Source: Ferribacterium limneticum
Lineage (GTDB): Bacteria; Pseudomonadota; Gammaproteobacteria; Burkholderiales; Rhodocyclaceae
Assembly: GCF_020510565.1 (NCBI RefSeq)
Contig: NZ_CP075189.1
Location: 1,286,501 to 1,350,500, forward strand
Length of the DNA stretch: 64,000 bases
Reading direction: 5' to 3'
This document shows positions 45,511 to 53,240 of the stretch, piece after piece. The notes beneath the pieces were generated by a model. It ran no database searches, was not told the DNA's origin, and saw only the letters and a list, made by a program, of their open reading frames with translations. Numbering within the stretch: position 1 is the stretch's first letter; each line of letters starts with the position of its first letter. The position numbers and the translations under genes were made by a program.

Positions 45511-46602
45511 ATGACGCCGCATAGCACGCAAACGAGCAAACCGAATACCGACGACCTGCGCATCAAGGAAATCAAGGAACTGGTGCCGCCGGCCCACGTT
45601 TTCCGCGAATACCCGGTGTCCACCCGCGCCGCCCAGACAACCTACGCCGCTCGCCAGGCGATTCATCGCGCCCTGCATGGCGCCGACGACCGCCTGCTCG
45701 TCGTCATCGGCCCCTGCTCGATCCACGACCACGACCTGGCCATGGATTACGCCAAAAAGCTGGCCAAGGAAGCCGAGAAATACGCCGAAGACCTCATCGT
45801 CGTCATGCGCGTCTATTTCGAAAAGCCGCGCACGACGGTCGGCTGGAAAGGGCTGATCAACGATCCGCGCCTCGACAACACCTTCCGCATCAACGAAGGC
45901 CTGCGCCTGGCCCGGCGCATCCTGCTCGAAATCAATGAGCTCGACCTGCCTTGCGCCACCGAATTCCTCGATACCATCACGCCGCAATACACCGCCGACC
46001 TGATCTCCTGGGGCGCCATTGGCGCACGGACGACCGAATCGCAGGTGCATCGCGAACTGGCCTCCGGCCTGTCCTGCCCGGTCGGTTTCAAGAACGGCAC
46101 TGACGGCAACATGCGCATCGCCGTCGATGCCATCCGCTCGGCCAATTCGCCGCACCATTTCCTCTCGGTCACCAAGTCCGGTCACACCGCCATCGTGTCG
46201 ACGACCGGCAACGAGGACTGCCACGTCATCCTGCGCGGCGGCAAGGAACCGAACTACGACGCCGTCAGCGTCGATGCCGCATGCACCGAAATCGCCAAGT
46301 CCGGCCTCGCTGCCCGGCTCATGGTCGATTTCTCGCATGGCAACAGCCGCAAGCAGTTCAAGCTGCAAATGGAAGTCTGCGACAGCGTCGCCGCCCAGCT
46401 GACTGCCGGCGAAGACCGCATCGTCGGCGTCATGGTCGAATCGCACCTCGTCGAAGGCCGCCAGGACATCGTGCCGGACAAGCCGCTGACCTACGGCCAG
46501 AGCGTCACCGACGCCTGCATCAACTGGGAAGACAGCGTCAAGGTGCTCGATCAGCTGGCCGCCGCCGTGCGCGCCCGGCGGGTAGCGGAAGCCGCCGAAT
46601 AG
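45511..46602 (+). CDS. aroG: 3-deoxy-7-phosphoheptulonate synthase, class I (AroG type)
   Basis: A 363-residue DAHP synthase, first enzyme of aromatic amino acid synthesis. It shows VVIGPCSIHD, MRVYFEKPRTTVGWKGLINDP, GARTTESQVHRE and VDFSHGNSRKQ (phosphoenolpyruvate and metal ligands). The ATG at 45511 is preceded by GAGG at a 6-nt spacing. Feedback sensitivity (Phe, Tyr) cannot be assigned with certainty; sequence style is AroG-like. It ends at a clear terminator. Confidence 0.96.
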   Translation: MTPHSTQTSKPNTDDLRIKEIKELVPPAHVFREYPVSTRAAQTTYAARQAIHRALHGADDRLLVVIGPCSIHDHDLAMDYAKKLAKEAEKYAEDLIVVMRVYFEKPRTTVGWKGLINDPRLDNTFRINEGLRLARRILLEINELDLPCATEFLDTITPQYTADLISWGAIGARTTESQVHRELASGLSCPVGFKNGTDGNMRIAVDAIRSANSPHHFLSVTKSGHTAIVSTTGNEDCHVILRGGKEPNYDAVSVDAACTEIAKSGLAARLMVDFSHGNSRKQFKLQMEVCDSVAAQLTAGEDRIVGVMVESHLVEGRQDIVPDKPLTYGQSVTDACINWEDSVKVLDQLAAAVRARRVAEAAE

Positions 46603-46624
46603 GCATTCCCGAGCCTTGAACTCG

Positions 46625-46661
46625 GGCCCGATTGGCGCAAGCCGGTCGGGCCTTGTTTTTT
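46625..46661 (+). terminator. Terminator of aroG
   Basis: GGCCCGA and TCGGGCC arms around a 14-nt loop, followed by TTGTTTTTT. Confidence 0.85.
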
Positions 46662-46680
46662 GGGCCCAGCGGTTTCCCGC

Positions 46681-47502
46681 TCAGTCGGCGAAATTCGGCC
46701 GACGTTTCTCGCGCTGGGCGGCGATGCACTCGCCGAGGTCGGCCGAGAGCAGCATCGCCGCGTTCCAGCCGGCGACGTAATTGAGGCCGTCGGCCACCGA
46801 GTGGTCACGGCTGAAATTCAGCACGTCCTTTGTGCCGCGAACGGCCAGCGGCGACTTGCCGGCGATGGTTTGGGCGATTTCCCTGACGCCTAAGGTCAAC
46901 CGGGAAAAATCGTCAAATTTGAAATTGATCAGGCCGAGTTTTTCCGCTTCCTCGGCGTCGACATTGCGGCTGGTGTACGCCAGTTCGCGTGTCATGCCTT
47001 CACCGATCAGGCGCGGCAGTCGTTGCAGCGTGCCAACGTCGGCGACCATGCCGAGGTCGATTTCCTTGATCGAAAAAAATGCATCGGGCGCCGCGTAGCG
47101 CATGTCGCAGCAGGTCACGAGATCGAGCGCACCGCCGACGCAGGCGCCTTGGATCGCAGCGATAACGGGCTTGCGGCAGCGTTCGATGCTGCTCAGACAA
47201 TCCTGCAAATCGAGGATCAGCCGGCGCAATGTTTCGCGGCTGCGGGCGCCATCGGCGTGAGCAATCTGTTGCTGGATGCTGCCGAGCATGGCGAGGTCGA
47301 TCCCGGCGCAGAAGTTTTTCCCTTCGCCGCTCAGGATGGCGACGCGGGCTTCCGGCGTGGTATCGACCCATTCGAAAGCCTGACGGATTTCCTGCCACAT
47401 CGCCGCGTTCATGGCGTTCGACTTGTCTGGCCGATTGAGGCGAACCTCGGCGACATGATCGTCGAGCGTGAGGGCGAGGGTGCTGAATTCAGGGGGATTC
47501 AT
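46681..47502 (-). CDS. Crotonase-family enoyl-CoA hydratase/dienoyl-CoA isomerase
   Basis: A 273-residue protein with the crotonase oxyanion segments (KNFCAGIDL and QGACVGGALDLVTCCDMRYA). The active-site stretch SIKEIDLGMVADVGTLQRLP has the acidic pair typical of delta-3,5-delta-2,4-dienoyl-CoA isomerases (ECH1), so isomerase is favoured over hydratase. The role is beta-oxidation of unsaturated fatty acids or similar. It stands alone, convergent with aroG. Residues 193-206 (FKFDDFSRLTLGV) come from a copy of the dispersed motif. Confidence 0.87.
   Translation of the reverse strand: MNPPEFSTLALTLDDHVAEVRLNRPDKSNAMNAAMWQEIRQAFEWVDTTPEARVAILSGEGKNFCAGIDLAMLGSIQQQIAHADGARSRETLRRLILDLQDCLSSIERCRKPVIAAIQGACVGGALDLVTCCDMRYAAPDAFFSIKEIDLGMVADVGTLQRLPRLIGEGMTRELAYTSRNVDAEEAEKLGLINFKFDDFSRLTLGVREIAQTIAGKSPLAVRGTKDVLNFSRDHSVADGLNYVAGWNAAMLLSADLGECIAAQREKRRPNFAD
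46884..46925 (+). repeat. Dispersed motif, copy 13 (inside crotonase gene)
   Basis: ACGCCTAAGGTCAACCGG, GAAAAAT, CGTC, AAATTT, GAAAT. It is antisense to the gene, with one core substitution. Confidence 0.85.
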
Positions 47503-47566
47503 CGGCTTGTCTCCATGGCGGATTTGAGTTTTTGCCGATGTTACGCCGAAGGCCGTGGCAATTCCC

Positions 47567-47625
47567 TTGTCCCACGGTCAACCGGGTTTACTACGTGAAA
47601 CGTAAAAAAGCGGCAAAAACGAAAT
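47567..47625 (+). repeat. Dispersed motif, copy 14, with 18-nt insertion (intergenic)
   Basis: Exact core at 47575-47585, an extra 18 nt (GTTTACTACGTGAAACGT), then the normal 22-nt tail AAAAAAG, CGGC, AAAAAC, GAAAT. It lies between the crotonase and the small conserved gene. The inserted stretch contains a parS-like half-site ACGTGAAAC. Confidence 0.8.
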
Positions 47626-47650
47626 GTTTCCGCCGTCTTGCTCCGCCCGC

Positions 47651-47866
47651 TCAGGCCATCCCGGCAAGCGCAGCGGCGAGGTCGGCATTGTCGTCGTTGC
47701 CGCCACCACCGGTATGGATGTTCTGGCTTTCAATGCTGACGGCGTAGCCGGCGATGCGCAGTTGTTCGGCCCAGTGCTCGGCGACCTTGCGCGAGTCGTG
47801 CCAGGGCCCGCGCTCGATGATCGGGCGGTCGGTGCCGGAGCGGTAGATGGTCTTGACCCGGTACAT
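47651..47866 (-). CDS. Small conserved hypothetical protein
   Basis: A 71-residue protein (MYRVKTIYRSGTDRPIIERGPWHDSRKVAEHW...). The frame has good coding character and starts with a clear ATG, 26 nt from the next gene's end. The body reads like a small two-layer domain with a glycine/asparagine-rich tail (HTGGGGNDDNADLAAALAG). I do not recognise a function. It could be co-transcribed with the adenosyltransferase gene. Confidence 0.65.
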   Translation of the reverse strand: MYRVKTIYRSGTDRPIIERGPWHDSRKVAEHWAEQLRIAGYAVSIESQNIHTGGGGNDDNADLAAALAGMA

Positions 47867-47891
47867 GGTTCAAGCGCCGGCGGGACGGGCG

Positions 47892-48470
47892 TCAGGCCGC
47901 ATTTTTGCCCTTTTGCCAGAGCACATCGCCGCGACCGCCGGCCCGGTTGAGGGCGCGACCGAGGATGAAGAGCAGATCGGACAGCCGGTTGATGTAGCGG
48001 CGGGCGGCTTCGGACAGCGGCTCGGCGCCGTGCAGGCGAACCATGGCCCGTTCGGCGCGGCGGCAGACGGTGCGGCTGAGGTGGGCGAGGGCAGCAGCGC
48101 GGGTGCCGCCGGGCAGGATGAATTCCTTGAGCATAGTCAGGTCGGCGTTGAAGGCTTCGGCCTGCGCTTCGAGGCGGGCGACCTGGGCGTCCTTCATGAC
48201 TTCCATGCCGGGCAGGCAAAGCTCGCCACCGAGGTCGAAGAGGTCGTTCTGGACATCGAGCAGGGCGGCGCGCATGGCTTCCGGCATGTCTTCGCAGAGC
48301 AGCACGCCGAGGCCGGAGTTGAGCTCGTCGACCTCGCCGATGGCGTCGATGCGCAGGCTGTCCTTGGTCGTCCGGCTGCCGTCGCCAAGGCCGGTCGTGC
48401 CGGCGTCGCCGGTGCGGGTTACGATCTTCGACAGGCGGTTGCCCTTGCGTTCATGTTCGGTGTCGTTCAC
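47892..48470 (-). CDS. PduO-type ATP:cob(I)alamin adenosyltransferase
   Basis: A 192-residue enzyme with KIVTRTGDAGTTGLGDGSR (ATP-binding loop) and the helical core (DELNSGLGVLL, FILPGGTRAAALAHLSRTVCRRAERAM). It adds the adenosyl group to cobalamin. The GTG at 48470 is supported by GGAGAAAG upstream; longer frames to 48515 are less likely. It is divergent from hyi. Confidence 0.92.
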   Translation of the reverse strand: MNDTEHERKGNRLSKIVTRTGDAGTTGLGDGSRTTKDSLRIDAIGEVDELNSGLGVLLCEDMPEAMRAALLDVQNDLFDLGGELCLPGMEVMKDAQVARLEAQAEAFNADLTMLKEFILPGGTRAAALAHLSRTVCRRAERAMVRLHGAEPLSEAARRYINRLSDLLFILGRALNRAGGRGDVLWQKGKNAA

Positions 48471-48532
48471 GGTGCTTTCTCCAGAGTCAGTGCAGATTAT
48501 ACTTTTGCTCCGCACTAGAGACAGACATCGTT

Positions 48533-49318
48533 ATGCCCCAGTTCGCTGCCAATCTGAGTTTTTTATTTACCGACCTACCGTTCCCTGAGCGTTTCCAGCG
48601 GGCGGCGGCGGCCGGTTTTCAGGGCGTCGAGTATCTTTTTCCCTACGACTGGCCGGCGCATGACGTCGCCGAATGGCTCAAGGCGGCCGCTGTCGAGCAG
48701 GTGCTGTTCAATCTGCCGCCCGGCGACTGGGCCGCCGGCGAGCGCGGCCTGGCCTGTTTGCCGCACCGCCAGGGCGAATTCGCCGAAAGCGTCGAGCAGG
48801 CGCTGAATTACGCGATGGTCCTCGACTGCGAAAGGGTGCATTGCATGGCCGGGCTACGGCCGGAGGGTGTGGCCGAGTCCGAACTGGAAGCGACCTACAT
48901 CGCCAATCTGCAGTTCGCCGCCGACCGTTTCGCCACCGTCGGCGCGACGGTGATGCTCGAGCCGATCAACAGTCGTATCGACATGCCCGGCTACTGGCTG
49001 GACGACGTGAACAAGGCGCTGCGCCTGCTCGATGCCATAGCCCGACCCAACGTCAAACTGCAACTCGACCTCTATCACGCGCAGATCATCCAGGGTGATC
49101 TGGCGCGGACCATCGAAGCCAATCTCGGGCGCATCGGCCACATCCAGATCGCTGACAATCCGGGGCGCCATGAACCGGGCACCGGGGAGATCAATTACCC
49201 GTTTCTGTTCGAGCTGATGGACAGGCTCGGCTACGCCGGCTGGGTCGGCTGCGAATACAAGCCGCTAACGACGACCGAAGCCGGGCTGGGCTGGCTGGCC
49301 GGGAGCCAGCATGGGTAA
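48533..49318 (+). CDS. hyi: Hydroxypyruvate isomerase
   Basis: A 261-residue TIM-barrel isomerase. It shows the start MPQFAANLSFLFTDLPF, metal and substrate residues in MLEPINSRIDMPGYW, LQLDLYHAQIIQGD, HIQIADNPGRHEPGTGEINYPFLF, and the end GCEYKP. Hyi interconverts hydroxypyruvate and tartronate semialdehyde. It is the first gene of a cluster with glycerate kinase and glycolate oxidase; a C/G-rich repeat separates it from the kinase. Confidence 0.93.
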   Translation: MPQFAANLSFLFTDLPFPERFQRAAAAGFQGVEYLFPYDWPAHDVAEWLKAAAVEQVLFNLPPGDWAAGERGLACLPHRQGEFAESVEQALNYAMVLDCERVHCMAGLRPEGVAESELEATYIANLQFAADRFATVGATVMLEPINSRIDMPGYWLDDVNKALRLLDAIARPNVKLQLDLYHAQIIQGDLARTIEANLGRIGHIQIADNPGRHEPGTGEINYPFLFELMDRLGYAGWVGCEYKPLTTTEAGLGWLAGSQHG

Positions 49319-49330
49319 CTGGCGCCACCA

Positions 49331-49435
49331 TTCCTCCCCCTTCAAGGGGGAGGCTAGGTGGGGGATGGGTCGTTGCACGGGGCGCGAATTCATGACCCAT
49401 CCCCACCCCAACCCTCCCCTTGAAGGGGAGGGGGC
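49331..49435. repeat. C/G-rich nested inverted repeat, copy B
   Basis: Two short palindromes (CCTCCCCCTTCAAGGGGGAGG split by its centre, and CCCTCCCCTTGAAGGGGAGGG) flank a dyad GGGGATGGGTCG / TGACCCATCCCC. It is a relative of the element at 2123-2219. Its right end supplies the GGGGAGGGGG that acts as ribosome site for the next gene. Confidence 0.75.
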
Positions 49436-50692
49436 TTGATCCCACGCGACATCCTGCGCCGCCTGTTCGACGCCGCCATCGCCGCCGCCGATCCGGCGTT
49501 GCGTGTCCCGCCGCATTTGCCGCCCGATGACGGTGGCCGACTCATCGTCATCGGTGCCGGCAAGGCCTCGGCGGCCATGGCGCGGGCTGTCGAGCAGCAT
49601 TGGTCCGGGCTGCTCGAAGGAACGGTCGTCACACGCTACGGCCACGGCGTGCCGTGCGAACGGATCAAGATCATTGAGGCTGCACACCCGGTCCCGGACG
49701 CCGCCGGCGAGGCAGCAGCGCTTTCCATTTTTGCGCAAATTTCCCGGTTGACCGTGGAAGACCGCGTTCTGGCGCTCATTTCCGGCGGCGGCTCGGCCTT
49801 GCTCGCCGCCCCGGCGCCCGGCGTCACGCTGGCCGAAAAGCGGGCGCTCACCGCGGCCTTGCTGCGCTCGGGGGCGAGCATTGGCGAGATCAACTGCGTG
49901 CGCAAACACCTCTCCGCCCTCAAGGGCGGCCGTCTCGCCGCCGCTGCCTGGCCGGCCTCGGTGCTGACGCTGGCGATTTCCGACGTGCCCGGCGACGACC
50001 CGGCCGTCATCGCCTCCGGCCCGACCGTCGGCGATCCGACGACCTGCGCCGAGGCGCTCAAGGTCCTCGATTTCTACGCCATCGCCATCCCGCCCGACCT
50101 GCGCCGCCGCCTCGAATGCGGCGAACTTGAAACGCCCAAGCCGGGCGACCCGCGTCTGGCCAACAGCGAATTCCGCCTCATCGCCAGCCCGCGCCAGATG
50201 CTCGAAGCGGCCGCCGCCGAGGCGCAACGGCTCGGCATCACGCCGCTCATCCTCGGCGACGCTATCGAAGGTGAGGCGCGCGAAGTCGGCAAGGTCATGG
50301 CCGCCATGGCGCGTTCCTGCGGTCAACACGGATTTCCGGCCCAAAAGCCCTGCGTCCTGCTCTCCGGCGGTGAAACGACAGTAACGATGCAAGGCGACGG
50401 CCGCGGCGGCCGCAACACCGAATTCCTGCTCAGCCTGGTCTTGGCGCTCGATAGCACGCCGGGTATTCACGCCCTGGCCGCCGACACCGACGGCATCGAC
50501 GGTAGCGAGGACAATGCTGGCGCCTTCATCACGCCCGAAACGCTGGCTCGGGCGCGGGCGTCCGGCCTCGACCTGCGCGCCCGGTTGGCCAACAACGACG
50601 CATGGACCGCCTTCTCGCAACTCGGCGACCTGCTGGTCACCGGTCCGACGCGAACCAACGTCAATGATTTCCGCGCCATCCTCGTAGAATGA
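49436..50692 (+). CDS. Glycerate 2-kinase (MOFRL family)
   Basis: A 418-residue kinase of the TtuD/GckA type. It has LIVIGAGKASAAMARAVE near the start, ALISGGGSALLAAP, CVRKHLSALKGGRLA and the C-terminal MOFRL domain (PCVLLSGGETTVTM, GRGGRNTEFLLSL, DGIDGSEDNAGAF). It makes 2-phosphoglycerate from glycerate. The only suitable start is TTG at 49436, a few nt after the G-rich end of the repeat. The stop overlaps the glcD start. Residues 96-108 (SIFAQISRLTVED) carry the dispersed motif. Confidence 0.9.
   Translation: MIPRDILRRLFDAAIAAADPALRVPPHLPPDDGGRLIVIGAGKASAAMARAVEQHWSGLLEGTVVTRYGHGVPCERIKIIEAAHPVPDAAGEAAALSIFAQISRLTVEDRVLALISGGGSALLAAPAPGVTLAEKRALTAALLRSGASIGEINCVRKHLSALKGGRLAAAAWPASVLTLAISDVPGDDPAVIASGPTVGDPTTCAEALKVLDFYAIAIPPDLRRRLECGELETPKPGDPRLANSEFRLIASPRQMLEAAAAEAQRLGITPLILGDAIEGEAREVGKVMAAMARSCGQHGFPAQKPCVLLSGGETTVTMQGDGRGGRNTEFLLSLVLALDSTPGIHALAADTDGIDGSEDNAGAFITPETLARARASGLDLRARLANNDAWTAFSQLGDLLVTGPTRTNVNDFRAILVE
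49722..49760 (-). repeat. Dispersed motif, copy 15 (inside glycerate kinase gene)
   Basis: Minus strand: CTTCCACGGTCAACCGG, GAAATTT, GCGC, AAAAAT, GGAAA. The core is exact. Confidence 0.8.
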
Positions 50693-52179
50693 CCGCCATG
50701 AATTCGCCCGATCCCGCCTTCTCGACTGACCTCGCCGCCCTCGTGGCACGGCTCCGCCTGTTCCTGCCGCCACACTGCCTGCTGCTCGGCGAAGAAGATC
50801 TGCGCCCCTACGAATGCGACGGCCTCACCGCCTACCGCGAACTGCCGCTCGCCGTCTGCCTGCCGGAAACCGAGGCGCAGGTCATCGACATTCTGCGCAC
50901 CTGCCACAGCCTCGGCGTGCCGGTCGTCGCGCGTGGCGCCGGCACCGGGCTGTCCGGCGGCGCCATGCCGCACGCTCAGGGCGTGGTTTTGTCGCTGGCC
51001 CGTTTCAACAAGATTTTGCGCGTCGACCGTGCTGCACGGCTGGCCGTCGTCCAGCCCGGCGTGCGCAACCTGGCCGTGTCGGAAGCTGCCGCGCCCTTCG
51101 GCCTCTACTACGCGCCCGACCCATCGTCGCAAATCGCCTGCACGCTGGGCGGCAACGTCGCCGAAAACTCGGGCGGCGTGCATTGCCTGAAATATGGGCT
51201 GACGGTGCATAACGTCCTGCGCATCCGCGTCGTTAGCATCGAAGGTGAAGTCTTCGAGATCGGCTCGGAAGCCCCCGATGCCGCCGGTTATGACCTGCCG
51301 GCGCTGATGATCGGCTCCGAAGGCATGCTCGGCGTCGTCACCGAAGTCACCGTCAAACTCGTGCCCAAGCCCGAACTGGCCCAGGTCGTCATGGCCTCCT
51401 TCGCCGATGTCGCCAAAGCCGGCGATGCGGTGGCCGCGATCATCGCCGCCGGCATCATCCCAGCCGGTCTGGAAATGATGGACAAGGCTGCCACCGCCGC
51501 CGTCGAGCCGTTTGTAAAGGCTGGCTACGACATGAACGCCGAAGCAATTTTGCTCTGCGAATCCGACGGCACGCCGGAAGAAGTCGCCGAGGAAATCGCC
51601 CGCGTCACCGAAGTGCTCAACGCCGCCGGCGCCAGCGACATCCGCGTCTCGCAATCAGAAGCCGAGCGCCTGCGCTTCTGGGCCGGGCGCAAGGCGGCGT
51701 TCCCCGCCGTCGGCCGCATTACGCCCGACTATTACTGCATGGACGGCACCATCCCGCGCAAGCGGCTGGCCGAAATGCTCTCGGCCATCGCTGCCATGGA
51801 AACCAAATATGGCCTGCGCTGCGCCAACGTCTTCCACGCCGGTGACGGCAACCTGCACCCGCTGATCATGTACGACGCCTCGAAACCCGGCGACTGGGAA
51901 CGGGCCGAAGCCTTCGGTGCCGAAATCCTCGAACTGTCGGTGGCGCTGGGCGGTTCAATCACCGGCGAACACGGCGTCGGCATCGAGAAAATCAACCAGA
52001 TGTGCGTCCAGTACGCGACGCCGGAAATCGAAGCCTTCCATCGCGTCAAGGCCGCCTTCGACGAAACGGGGCTGCTCAACCCCGGAAAGGCCGTGCCCAG
52101 CCTGCACCGCTGCGCCGAATACGGCCGCATGCACGTGCATCACGGCGACGTGAAATTCCCAGAGCTGGAGCGCTTCTGA
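50689..52179 (+). CDS. glcD: Glycolate oxidase FAD subunit GlcD
   Basis: A 496-residue flavoprotein. It has the FAD_binding_4 region (ARGAGTGLSGGAMP, GGNVAENSGGVHCLKYG) and the C-terminal oxidase domain with VFHAGDGNLHP and GSITGEHGVGIEK. GlcD oxidises glycolate to glyoxylate and passes electrons through GlcF to the quinone pool. The ATG overlaps the kinase stop (ATGA). It is followed by glcE with a 1-nt overlap. Confidence 0.95.
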   Translation: MTAMNSPDPAFSTDLAALVARLRLFLPPHCLLLGEEDLRPYECDGLTAYRELPLAVCLPETEAQVIDILRTCHSLGVPVVARGAGTGLSGGAMPHAQGVVLSLARFNKILRVDRAARLAVVQPGVRNLAVSEAAAPFGLYYAPDPSSQIACTLGGNVAENSGGVHCLKYGLTVHNVLRIRVVSIEGEVFEIGSEAPDAAGYDLPALMIGSEGMLGVVTEVTVKLVPKPELAQVVMASFADVAKAGDAVAAIIAAGIIPAGLEMMDKAATAAVEPFVKAGYDMNAEAILLCESDGTPEEVAEEIARVTEVLNAAGASDIRVSQSEAERLRFWAGRKAAFPAVGRITPDYYCMDGTIPRKRLAEMLSAIAAMETKYGLRCANVFHAGDGNLHPLIMYDASKPGDWERAEAFGAEILELSVALGGSITGEHGVGIEKINQMCVQYATPEIEAFHRVKAAFDETGLLNPGKAVPSLHRCAEYGRMHVHHGDVKFPELERF

Positions 52180-53240
52180 TGCAGCTCGACGACATCATCT
52201 CCGCCGTCAAGTCAGCTCACGACAGCCGCACGCCGCTGCGCATCCGCGGCGCTGGCAGCAAGGATTTCTACGGCGGTTTGCTGGCCGGCGAGGTGCTTGA
52301 CGTCGCCAGCCATCGCGGCATCGTCGCCTACGAGCCGACCGAGCTTTACATCACGGCAAAATGCGGCACGCCGCTCGCCGAAATCGAGGCCGTGCTGGCC
52401 GAAAAAGGCCAGATGCTGGCCTTCGAGCCGCCGCAATTTGGCGGCGCCACAGTTGGCGGCTGCGTCGCTGCCGGCCTGTCCGGCCCACGTCGGCAACAGG
52501 CCGGTGCCGTGCGCGACTTCGTGCTCGGCGTCAAACTGGTCGACGGGACCGGCCAAATGCTCAATTTCGGCGGCCAGGTCATGAAAAACGTCGCCGGCTA
52601 CGATGTGTCGCGGGTGATTGCCGGCAGCCTCGGCACGCTGGGCGTCATCGCCGAAGTTACGCTCAAGGTGCTGCCCAAGCCGGTCGCCGAAACGACGCTG
52701 GTTTTTGCATGCGATGCAGCGGAGGCCATTCGCCGACTCAACGATTGGGGTGGCCAGCCGCTGCCGATTTCGGCCTCGTTCTGGCACGACGGCCAGCTCT
52801 GGCTGCGCCTGTCCGGCGCGCGGGCGGCGGTTGAGGCGGCCACGGCCAAGCTCGGCGGGTCTTCCACGGTCACCCCGGAAAAACACTGGAATTCGATACG
52901 CGAACAAACGCATCCCGCCTTCGCTGCCAGCCCGTTGTGGCGACTCGCCTTGCCCTCGACCGCGCCGTGTCCGGAACTCGACGGCCTGCGCGCTATCGAG
53001 TGGGGCGGGGCTTTGCGCTGGTACGCCGGCGAAATCGATGGCGACCACGAAGCGGTGCGCGTGGCCGCCGCCAGCCTCGGCGGCCACGCAGTGCTCTACC
53101 GCGCGCCGGAATCGCTGCGCTGTCGGGACGGGGCATTCGCCGAGTTGCCTCCGGCCTTGCTCGCCCTGCATCGCCGCCTCAAAAAAGCCTTCGACCCGCA
53201 GGGCATCCTCAACCCCGGCCGGCTGTACGCGGAGTTCTGA
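52179..53240 (+). CDS. glcE: Glycolate oxidase subunit GlcE
   Basis: A 353-residue FAD-binding protein, shorter than GlcD, with RIRGAGSKDFYGG, FGGATVGGCVAAGLSGPRR and GYDVSRVIAGSLGTLGVIAEVTLKV. The C-terminal FDPQGILNPGRLY is standard for the family. It is translationally coupled to glcD and glcF (1-nt overlaps each). Residues 228-240 (SSTVTPEKHWNS) match a degenerate copy of the dispersed motif. Confidence 0.93.
   Translation: MQLDDIISAVKSAHDSRTPLRIRGAGSKDFYGGLLAGEVLDVASHRGIVAYEPTELYITAKCGTPLAEIEAVLAEKGQMLAFEPPQFGGATVGGCVAAGLSGPRRQQAGAVRDFVLGVKLVDGTGQMLNFGGQVMKNVAGYDVSRVIAGSLGTLGVIAEVTLKVLPKPVAETTLVFACDAAEAIRRLNDWGGQPLPISASFWHDGQLWLRLSGARAAVEAATAKLGGSSTVTPEKHWNSIREQTHPAFAASPLWRLALPSTAPCPELDGLRAIEWGGALRWYAGEIDGDHEAVRVAAASLGGHAVLYRAPESLRCRDGAFAELPPALLALHRRLKKAFDPQGILNPGRLYAEF
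52862..52899 (+). repeat. Dispersed motif, degenerate copy 16 (inside glcE)
   Basis: CTTCCACGGTCACCCCGG then AAAAAC, ACTGG, AATTCG. The core has one extra base and the tail is loose. This is the weakest copy I keep. Confidence 0.4.

Noticed and set aside
50312..50346. TGCGGTCAACACGG with GGCCCAAAA inside the glycerate kinase gene
   Set aside because: Core broken by an extra base and tail spacing off by one; too weak to keep.
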